A DNA stretch of 64,000 bases, from the NCBI GenBank assembly GCA_963931865.1, contig OZ007515.1:6818493-6882492 (forward strand), in the 5' to 3' direction. Both the position numbers and the translations under genes were made by a program. Positions 56,985-64,000 of this stretch are shown piece after piece. Positions within the stretch are counted from its first letter, which is position 1; each line of letters opens with the position of its first letter. Below the pieces are notes generated by a model. That model was not told the DNA's origin. It worked only from the letters and a program-made list of their open reading frames with translations, and did not search any database. This DNA comes from Axinella damicornis. Lineage: Eukaryota > Porifera > Demospongiae > Axinellida > Axinellidae.

Positions 56985-57445
56985 CGGCGTGGTTGAAGGC
57001 GGTGCACTGCAGCCCTCTTTGGCGAGATGAGTTGTCTGGCAGAGAGATGACACTCTCTGAGGACAAGTTGTTCTCCTCAATGTAAATTTCAAATGAGTGA
57101 GTGCACTGAAGCAGTTCTGAAAATACCTCAGAATCTGGCCCCCCAATCCAAGTGTTGTACAGCCACAGTTGTTTCACCCCACTGCCACAGAGTGACTTGA
57201 TCACCTCCACAGCTAGCACCACCACTTCTTATCGGGTTGCGGCTTAGCCAAAGCTAGCCTCGTTCCCAGGCCTTCCACACCTCCAGCTTTTGATCGCTTC
57301 CAGTACTGCAAGCGATCAAAAACTGGAGGTGCGGAAGGGCTGGGAACGAGGCTAGCCAAAGCACCTCTAACCTTGCCATGGATGATACTACCATGGCCAG
57401 CAGGTCACATGCCCAAACAACACACAATCTGTTATTGGACATCAT
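56985..57445 (-). pseudogene. Leucine-rich-repeat fragment (NLR-like)
   Basis: Minus frame 57225-56980 reads EVIKSLCGSGVKQLWLYNTW then CTHSFEIYIEENNLSSESV, two LRR units of the kind in NOD-like receptors. Beyond a MITE insertion, 57445-57365 reads LAMVVSSMARLEVLWL, another LRR. The MITE at 57255-57354 and frame changes separate the pieces. I see no NACHT or other domain. Confidence 0.5.
57255..57354. mobile_element. 100-bp palindromic MITE with 8-bp TSD
   Basis: TAGCCTCGTTCCCAGGCCTT with complement GGGCTGGGAACGAGGCTA; arms about 45 bp (CCACACCTCCAGCTTTTGAT). GCCAAAGC at 57247-57254 and 57355-57362. Inserted in the LRR fragment. Confidence 0.9.
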
Positions 57446-59313
57446 AGTACAGCAGTAGCTACAAACACTAATTGTGACATTCGCTATGATGTTCCACTTT
57501 TAATTCCTCCATAAATATAGTAGCCAAGTTATGATCTTCCCCCTGCTAACGTCTGGCCCAAGAGACTAGGAGGAGTTTCCCACCTTCGACATAATCCCCC
57601 TTGGAGACAAGGTCCTGACCTCAAGGCACTGGACACAAGAATATAACTAGTCTCGGACAGGCTTAAATTGGGTCACAGCACACCAACACTAACTTGCTTA
57701 CAATTAATTTTCTCAACCGCTGTCCACCTAGCAACGCTGGTCGGCAGATCAGATGCAGACAGATTTGTACCTCGACCTAGATCGCCATGCTATATAGATC
57801 TATTCAAGAGCGCATAATGAGGTAGCGAGAACGGAACGGAAGCTCATTTGCACACCTAAAGAAGGGCGGGGCTATTGGAGGTCGAAGTGCAAGCTCGCAG
57901 GAGGTCGAAGTGCAAATTTGCAGGAGGTCGAATAGGCCCTCCGTATTTCCCGGAACGGAACGGAACGGAACGGAACGTTCCGGACCGGAAACACCACCTT
58001 ATTCCACGGAACGGACCAAAGGTCAAAGTACAGCCAGGACTACAACTTCGCTCCCACTACTTTCTTCAGGGCGACAGACAGAAACAATGAAGGTAGATGT
58101 GGATTGAATGTGACTTTTCACAACTTCCCACCAGTTAGGTCTGGCCCTGTGAGACTACCAAAGTTTGTCCTGAGGAGAATCTTCACCTTGTGATCTTGGA
58201 CGTGTAGTACATGTACATGCAGTAGTAGACATGGAATACCTGGACAAAGGTAGCACACTGAAAGAATTTCGCTGTAGTACTGAGTCTACTGACAATGACA
58301 GCAAATGCAGACTTCTCTACTGGACTCAACTATTAGAGTGAATTGAACCTGATATTCTTGTGTTTTTGAGTACAGGCACGTAGTTGTCTGTAAGTAATTT
58401 ACTCACAGTCAGTATAAGACCGCTTTGAAAGTGCAGAGCAGCCTTCTCCCATGGGAAAAATGTTCACAGAATGACAAGTGTGCATATGTGATCCCACTCT
58501 GCCATGCACCCAGCCCCTTTGGTCGGTGCCAAAGCATTGCGTCAACAGTGGGAGGGGGGGAGCTGGGTGGGTGGGAGATGATGTTGAGTATAGAGTTAGG
58601 GGTTCAGAGTACTCCGGTAGTGGATGCTAACTGATGTCCACAGAGAACAGTTACACAAGAACTCAACTCACATGGACATTACATGATGCATCCACGTATA
58701 TATGCATACACCAGTCACTGGCATGCACATGAGTCTACATGCACAACTCAGGGCAGCTAAGGCCGCCTCAAGTTTTTTCTCATCAGGAATTTTATTTCAA
58801 GCTCTGCATTTTAGAGCTCTGTACTGGTCTTGTGTAACAGTTTTAGTTGTTAATAATGTCACTATTGTAAACAACTATGTTGACAGTATCAACAGCAGAT
58901 ACCATGTTACCATGACAACGACTCCTCCCACCGTAAACAAGCCAGACACATGGAACGGCCTTAACCACATTTCGCAAAACGCGGAAAGTAAATACACCTT
59001 CAACGAGCTTAAAACAAATGTCAGGCAATGTTTGCAAAGCGATCTATCATATTCCGAGGGAATGCGGGTGCTCCTAGTTGAAATGCGGCAATAGCAGCCC
59101 GAAATGTGCGGTTAAGGAGCCCAACTAGCGCACACCCGGGACATGTATAGCCTACCTCGAAGTCGGTATGGATGGAAGTCAGCGCATTCCCTCCTGGATC
59201 GACAGTGTGGTTCCTTATTGACGCGCAAACGAGGAATCAGGGTTCACAAAGGCGATTTTACTTTCCGCAAACGGCAGCAAACTTCACTCACCAATGTCTT
59301 CACGGCTTCAGCC
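57446..59313. other. Intergenic stretch, no confident gene
   Basis: A short (GGAAC)n run at 57953-57978. CAAGAGCGCATAATGAGGTA at 57806 recalls ends at 33547 and 42497 without a complete partner. The 130-codon frame 58702-59094 has no known motif. Nothing else seen. Confidence 0.35.
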
Positions 59314-60142
59314 GGTGTCACAGCGGATCGCGTCCTGCCGCGGATAGTGTCCGCCCCGGACCCGATATGCTAGCAGATTGTGTCCGCTTTCGCGGATAGT
59401 GTCCGGGGGGCGGACGCTAACTGCTAGCGGATGGAGTCCGCCCGGACTCGGTCCGCTAGCGGATTATGTCCGCCTGGACACTAGCTATCTGTTTAATAGC
59501 AGATACTGTCCAGGCAGACACTATCCCACCCCGCTGACACTATCCAGGCGGACACTATATGCTAGCAGATACTGTCCAGGCGGACACTATTATGCTAGCA
59601 GATATACTGTCCAGGCGGACACTATCTGCTAGCAGATACTGTCCAGGCAGACACAATCTGCTAGCGGATAGTGTCCAGGCGGACACTATCTGCTAGCAGA
59701 TACTGTCCAGGCGGACACAATCTGCTAGCGGATAGTGTCCGGGGACACATGTACAACCAGGATAAGAATAATTGTAGCATAACCATAAGTAGTAAATGTT
59801 TAATAATTTATAATGAGATGAATGTTGCACAATAAAGATGAATAATAATTTCGCCCACTGGACTAAATTATGCAACTCTCCAAGACGCGGCCTTTTATAC
59901 TGCAGTGCTCTTCAAAACATGTCAAGGTCATGGCCTTCGCGGGACGGTTGTACGGACAGAATCAAAACCATGGCCTTCGCGGGACGGTACGGATTGGCCG
60001 GACAGAATCCGCGAAGCCGGACCGTTTCCGCTAGTCCGGGTGGACGCAATCCGCTAGCGTATTGTGTCCGACCGGACACAATCAGCTAGCGGATCACGTC
60101 CACCGGACACAATCTAGGCCGGACGCAATCCGCGATGACACC
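59314..60142. mobile_element. Element built of inverted GTCCAGGCGGACAC repeat arrays
   Basis: Ends GGTGTCACAGCGGATCGCGT and the complement of GGTGTCATCGCGGATTGCGT. 59330-59745 is an array of 33-37-bp units (CTAGCAGATACTGTCCAGGC / GGACACTATCTGCTAGC), each with a palindromic core. 60000-60125 carries diverged units. The 250-bp centre is unique with no gene. Subterminal repeats recall the TATGGC elements, though the ends are unrelated and I find no TSD. Confidence 0.65.
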
Positions 60143-60420
60143 AGTAGTGCATGAATCTCATTAAAAAATAATGACGTAAAACACATCCAATCAGCTAGCG
60201 CTAGCAGCCAAATTGTCCGCGAAATTCGAGCGCATTTTACACTGCGTGCAGGGAGATCGAGACGGTTACAGCTGTACTGAGTGATCCATGCACGGTGGCG
60301 TGTAAAAATTCTGCGATATACTCGATCAACACTCAAGGTTGGCAACATATTGATATAATACTGTACAATAACAAAATAATCGTCCAGCTTTCTTCAAAAT
60401 CTTCCCATTCACAGCTGAAT

Positions 60421-60655
60421 CTATTGTGCGTGTGTGCATGTGCGTGTGTGTGTGTGTGCATGATGTGGTGTGTGTGCATGATGTGGTGTGTGTGCATGTG
60501 TGTGTGTGAGCGTACGCATGTGCGTGTGTGCATGTGTGTACGCATGTGCGTGCATGGATGTGTGTGTGTGCATGTGTGTGTGAATGTGTGTAATGTTTGG
60601 GGGGCATGATGGGTACATGTGCGCGTATACGTGTGTGCATACATGTGTGTGCATG

Positions 60656-60707
<52 letters not shown>

Positions 60708-60812
60708 TGCGTGTGTGTGTGTGCGCGTGCGTGTGTGTGTGCGTGTGTGTGTGTGTGTGTGTGCGCGCGTGTCTGTGTGTGTGTGTGCGTGTGTGTGCGT
60801 TTGTGTGTGAAG
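60421..60812. repeat. (GT)n-rich microsatellite, about 390 bp
   Basis: Mixed TGTGTG, GCATG and GCGTG words. Frames of up to 165 codons on both strands are artefacts. Confidence 0.95.
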
Positions 60813-60847
60813 AGCACACCCATGCTACATTAAATTCGATGCTACAT

Positions 60848-61036
60848 TAGCCTCGTTCCCAGTCACTCAGTACAGGAAGAATAGTACATGGTATCCACTG
60901 TTCATGAATGTGGGGCTCACCAGGTTTTTCTGGGATACTGGGGAAACTACTGTACTAGTCTGTGTTCCACGTCTCATGCGTGAACAGTGGATACCAAGTG
61001 CTCCTCTCCACCTTCCGAGCACCTGGGAACAAGGCT
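60848..61036. mobile_element. TAGCCTCG-family element with unrelated arms
   Basis: TAGCCTCGTTCCCAGTCACT to CACCTGGGAACAAGGCTA. Internally GGTATCCACTGTTCATGAAT mirrors GTGAACAGTGGATACC. No TSD. Confidence 0.65.
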
Positions 61037-61213
61037 AATTAATGCTGCATGTACGTACATGTACACTAGTGCAACAAAATGACTTTTCCCTTCAGAGACC
61101 CATGCCTCAATTCATCAGTTGTAACTACGCTCGTGTCGCAGTCAGGTGGTTTACTAAGGAATGCATGACAAAATCTCAAGGCACAAGAGAGTGAAGTACA
61201 CAAACTTGCCCTT

Positions 61214-61960
61214 GTGCTAGGACCAAAGAAGAATACCTTCATCCCCAAAGCATGGCTCACTCATAGTTCAGTACACTACCAAGCACATCTTGAACGTATT
61301 AGTGATTTCCTAATACCAGGACCTGGAAAATGGTGGAAGTCTACTGAAGAGGGTATTGAATTTTTTGATACCCCCACTTGTGCTCCAATTGAACATCAAT
61401 TGCACTACTATCGCTCATCAACACTTGCTGATATAGAGCTTTATCTCCATTCAAAGTGGGAAGAGTGTTGTGCGAAAAATATCATTTTGCCGGCATATTA
61501 CATCAGATCCTACAAGAGCAATGGAGACCTCGGGAATATCTCTGCTTTGCTGTCACCAGTTAATTCCCTCCCACAGCCTCAAGTAGGCTCCCTCCCACAG
61601 CCTCAAGTAGGCTCCCTCCGACAGCCTCAACTAGGTTCCCTCCCACAGCCTCAACTAGGTTCCCTCCCACAGCCTCAAGTTGGACAGCCTCAAGTTGGAT
61701 CCCGTCAACTTGGCTCTCTCCCACAGCCTCAAGTAGGCTCCCTCCCACAGCCTCAACGCAGTTCCCTCCCACAGCCTCAAGTAGGCTCCCTCCCACAGCC
61801 TCAACGTGGTTCCCTCCCACAGCCTCAAGTAGGCTCCCTCCCACACCCTCAACGCAGTTCCCTCCCACAGCCTCAAGTAGGCTCCCTCCCACAGCCTCAA
61901 TGTGGTTCCCTCCCACAGCCTCAAGTAGGCTCCCTCCCACAGCCTCAACGCAGCGGTTAA
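61214..61960 (+). CDS. Unknown protein with C-terminal 8-residue SLPQPQVG repeats
   Basis: The 248-codon frame begins MLGPKKNTFIPKAWLTHSSV, continues YQAHLERISDFLIPGPGKWW, LHYYRSSTLADIELYLHSKW and IILPAYYIRSYKSNGD. It then runs about 15 copies of a 24-bp unit coding SLPQPQVG / SLPQPQRS to a TAA. The same frame is protein-like upstream from a possible acceptor at about 61095 (LNSSVVTTLVSQSGGLLRN, then QNLKAQESEVHKLALV) apart from one TGA at about 61167. So either the start is a later Met or the copy is broken by that stop. The N-terminal 120 residues look like a real globular domain, but I do not recognise it. The repeat is not an artefact of composition, since it stays in frame and keeps its codons. 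Confidence 0.5.
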   Translation: MLGPKKNTFIPKAWLTHSSVHYQAHLERISDFLIPGPGKWWKSTEEGIEFFDTPTCAPIEHQLHYYRSSTLADIELYLHSKWEECCAKNIILPAYYIRSYKSNGDLGNISALLSPVNSLPQPQVGSLPQPQVGSLRQPQLGSLPQPQLGSLPQPQVGQPQVGSRQLGSLPQPQVGSLPQPQRSSLPQPQVGSLPQPQRGSLPQPQVGSLPHPQRSSLPQPQVGSLPQPQCGSLPQPQVGSLPQPQRSG

Positions 61961-62778
61961 CTCTTTGGGAGCGGTCATTAATTATTCATAACTTCCGCAT
62001 CACGCGACCGTGCATGTGTGATATAAGCATCATTAGTAACAGCTGCGAAAAATGACTATTTTGCCACCCTATAGCGACGTTCCCGTCGAGTCTACCATCT
62101 GGCTAATACGGAAATGAATGAAATACCTTCATTGTGCCATCTTTTCCACAGAACAGGAGGAATCGCGGCTGTCACAAGCGAGAAGAACGAAGACCACGCC
62201 TATTACAGCGTTGTCGGTTATATCTTGTCACTGTCACTCTTCTGCAGCTCCCCACAACCCCATCAAGTGTTCATATTTGTCTTCTTGCCACTTGCCACCA
62301 TCGTCGCAGTCATCCGTGCAAAGTAAATAGCGCTAGCCGTGTTTACAGTTAAAAGTCGCGTGACAATAAATGACAGCTGCTTGCGGTTATTTTAACAGTG
62401 CATGAATAATATTAACCTGTAGACTTTGATTGATTATTGGTCTGGCAGATCGGGGCAGCCCCTTAGGTACCGGTCTGTGTGAAGAAAGTCGGCGATCGTC
62501 AAACAGGTAAGCGCGGGGAGGCCATAGAGTACGCATAATCGCTTAGGCATATATATATGCCTCCCGCGGGGAGCGGTAGGCGCGTGTGTGCATATATATA
62601 TGCCTCCCGCGCCCAAAGAGTTTTAAAGCATTCAACTGCTAATCTAAAGGTTGCAGGTTCGAATCCCACCATTGTCATAGGGGAGATTTTCTGGTGCTGG
62701 TTTCAACCCAATAAGCCAGGAGATGTGCTGGGACTGACTTACATGTACCCGCTCCCCATACACACACGCACATTCTAG
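61961..62778. other. Stretch between the unknown ORF and the WDR90 exon
   Basis: Three overlapping frames are open at 62114-62352 after a possible acceptor (TTTTCCACAG at 62152), none recognised. 62541-62612 has two copies of GCATATATATATGCCTCCCG. A SINE fragment lies at 62622-62690. Confidence 0.35.
62622..62690 (+). repeat. tRNA-Ser-type SINE fragment
   Basis: TTAAAGCATTCAACTGCTAA with B-box GGTTCGAATCC at 62656-62666 and CACCATTGTCATAG, as in the copy at 63370. The tail differs. Confidence 0.7.
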
Positions 62779-62941
62779 GATGGTGTCGTGTGGTTGGGAC
62801 AATGTGCGTTTCTGGCGGGTGCGAGGGGGGATCACTGCGGTGCTACTCAGTCAACCTGGAGGAGCACCACCAGATGCACTTCACTTACGTCATGTTCCAA
62901 CCTGGCTATCACAATGACACCAACCTCACTGACAGCAACGT
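62779..62941 (+). CDS. WDR90: WDR90 (POC16) WD40 exon, with a 1-base frameshift
   Basis: WDR90 is a centriole and ciliary wall protein rich in WD40 repeats. AG|G..GT|GTGAGT borders a 163-nt exon reading MVSCGWDNVRFWRVRGG in one frame and GSLRCYSVNLEEHHQMHFTY then VMFQPGYHNDTNLTDSNV in the next. Both halves match the WDR90 stretch VSCG..NVRFWRvrgGsLRsc.v.LgehH..eFT. The change of frame lies in a run of six G (62825-62830), where five would keep the frame. Neighbouring exons are not in the window, so only part of one gene is seen. Either a base-calling slip in the homopolymer or a pseudogene. Confidence 0.72.
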
Positions 62942-63369
62942 GTGAGTGGCAGTCATTCGGTCATGTTGTGAAGATTTCTGTGGTCATTCTGCATGTGTAC
63001 CACCAGCGTTTGAGGATGGCTTCCAACCGAATGGCTTAGCCTCACTGCCTGGCCTATGCCAGCCTCATTTTTGGGTCATTGCCCAGGCTCATTCCCAAGC
63101 CTCCACGTACAGCCCTGACCAACTCCATATATGTGGGGTCTACTGTAATGTTATAGTGCAATGAGTGATTCAGAAGTGTCGTTTGTTCCGGACATGTTTT
63201 GGTCATCCTGTAAAGTCTGCATCATATGAATTGAGGAGAATAATAATATGAGAAGAATTCAGGAATAGAAAATGAGTGGTTTCAAAATAATAATGTGCCA
63301 TCCCTAGTAACATATCCAGATTCGCATGGTTCAGAAATCTTGTGAAGCCTTGCCTAGTCAAGTTTGTTG

Positions 63370-63640
63370 GGGTGGCTTGTGGCCTAGCGGTTAAAGCATT
63401 CGACTGCTAATCTAAAGGTTGCAGGTTCGAATCCCACCATTGTCATAGGAGAGATTTTCTTTCTCTCCAAGGAGTTGACTCAGCTCTACCCTTAAAAATG
63501 AGTAGGTGTGTTCTTATCAGGTGTTTTCACCTGATACAGTTCACACCGCATCCTTCGGAGGGGATGTAAAGCCGTTGGTCGTGGGGTACTGGTTGATATT
63601 AGCATTCATGCTATTCCAGTTACCTCGTTAGCCACTCGAC
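63370..63640 (+). repeat. tRNA-Ser(GCU)-derived SINE
   Basis: The head reads GTGGCCTAGCGGTTAAAGCA (A box), GACTGCTAATC (anticodon GCT at 63406-63408) and B box GGTTCGAATCC (63424-63434). A body follows with GAGGGGATGTAAAGCCG, like the cores of many marine invertebrate SINEs. It cannot be a working tRNA, since the acceptor stem does not pair. Confidence 0.8.
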
Positions 63641-64000
63641 ATGGTGGTTTCTTTTAAAATGAGTAGTTGCTATAGCAAAGAGCTGGCTGAGGGCACATTT
63701 TGCTTTTTGACCAGACCACATTAATTACAAGCCCAAAGGGCACAGTGCCCAGTAGAGACCACTGATGCATGTCCATTAAATTAACATACACACACATGCA
63801 CACACACCCAGAGCATGAGGGCTACTGAGTTCCATGGAAGAGCTTCCAATGTGAGGTTATGGAACAGGACTGTGATGGGGTAAGCCAGCAGTGATTTGGA
63901 ATTATACAACTTCTGTCTGAAGTAGGATGTTCAGGGTGCGGGAGTACATTAATGACATATATACGACCAGTAAGCTTTTACCTACTCTGCCCCCCCCCCC
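63641..64000. other. Window end, nothing recognised
   Basis: Unique sequence with a short CA-rich part at 63787-63810, ending in a C run (from 63990) that continues outside the window. Confidence 0.5.

Noticed and set aside
56985..57225. LRR exon as the 5' part of the PHD-finger gene
   Set aside because: The LRR frame ends in a stop before the donor at about 56960, and the phase does not match the exon at 56737-56839.
60326..60850. 165-, 132- and 103-codon frames
   Set aside because: Pure (CA)n/(GT)n microsatellite translation.
63380..63445. Functional tRNA-Ser(GCU) gene
   Set aside because: A and B boxes and anticodon are present but the acceptor stem is missing and SINE body follows; a second copy at 62622 shows it is a SINE.

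Overview
The window is eukaryotic nuclear DNA from an animal. Real genes are split by GT-AG introns, their best family matches are animal proteins (FEN1, PSKH-type kinase, TEFM, WDR90, a DUF1757 membrane protein), and more than half of the sequence is transposon-derived. The mix of Penelope, MULE and IS3EU-like elements, Ulp1/PHD cargo genes, tRNA-Ser-type SINEs and foldback elements suits an early-branching marine invertebrate. A sponge is my best guess, but the sequence alone does not prove it. Gene models below were read by eye from splice sites and protein similarity known to me; nothing was searched.

Layout. 1-11.2 kb: the C-terminal exons of FEN1 (+), spread over introns of up to 5.7 kb filled with foldback elements. 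11.5-13.3 kb: a broken amidohydrolase (-), split by a dispersed repeat. 14.4-16.1 kb: a lone ankyrin exon and a decayed Penelope element. 16.6-19.3 kb: a two-exon PSKH-like kinase (-), head to head with a two-exon DUF1757 gene (+, 19.5-31.6 kb) whose 11.6 kb intron carries minisatellites, MITEs and a decayed reverse-transcriptase element. 32.8-41.2 kb: an 8.4 kb DNA transposon bounded by a perfect 6-bp target duplication. It carries a decayed Ulp1/PHD gene and is itself invaded by a 3.0 kb relative with its own perfect 6-bp duplication and a nearly intact DDE transposase. Both have arrays of 21-bp repeats just inside their ends. 42.1-51.0 kb: TEFM (mitochondrial transcription elongation factor, +), three exons, with its upstream region also present as an inverted copy on the far side of the 8.4 kb transposon. 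51-64 kb: a PHD-finger gene (-), LRR remnants, several minisatellites, an unknown ORF with an 8-residue repeat, one WDR90 exon carrying a 1-base frameshift, and SINEs.

The most interesting content is the mobile DNA. I could delimit several families by terminal inverted repeats plus target-site duplications of characteristic length: TATGGC-ended IS3EU-like (6 bp), TAGCCTCGTTCCC palindromes (8-9 bp), CAAGAGC (7 bp), CAG..CTG (5 bp) and TACCGTA (probably TA).
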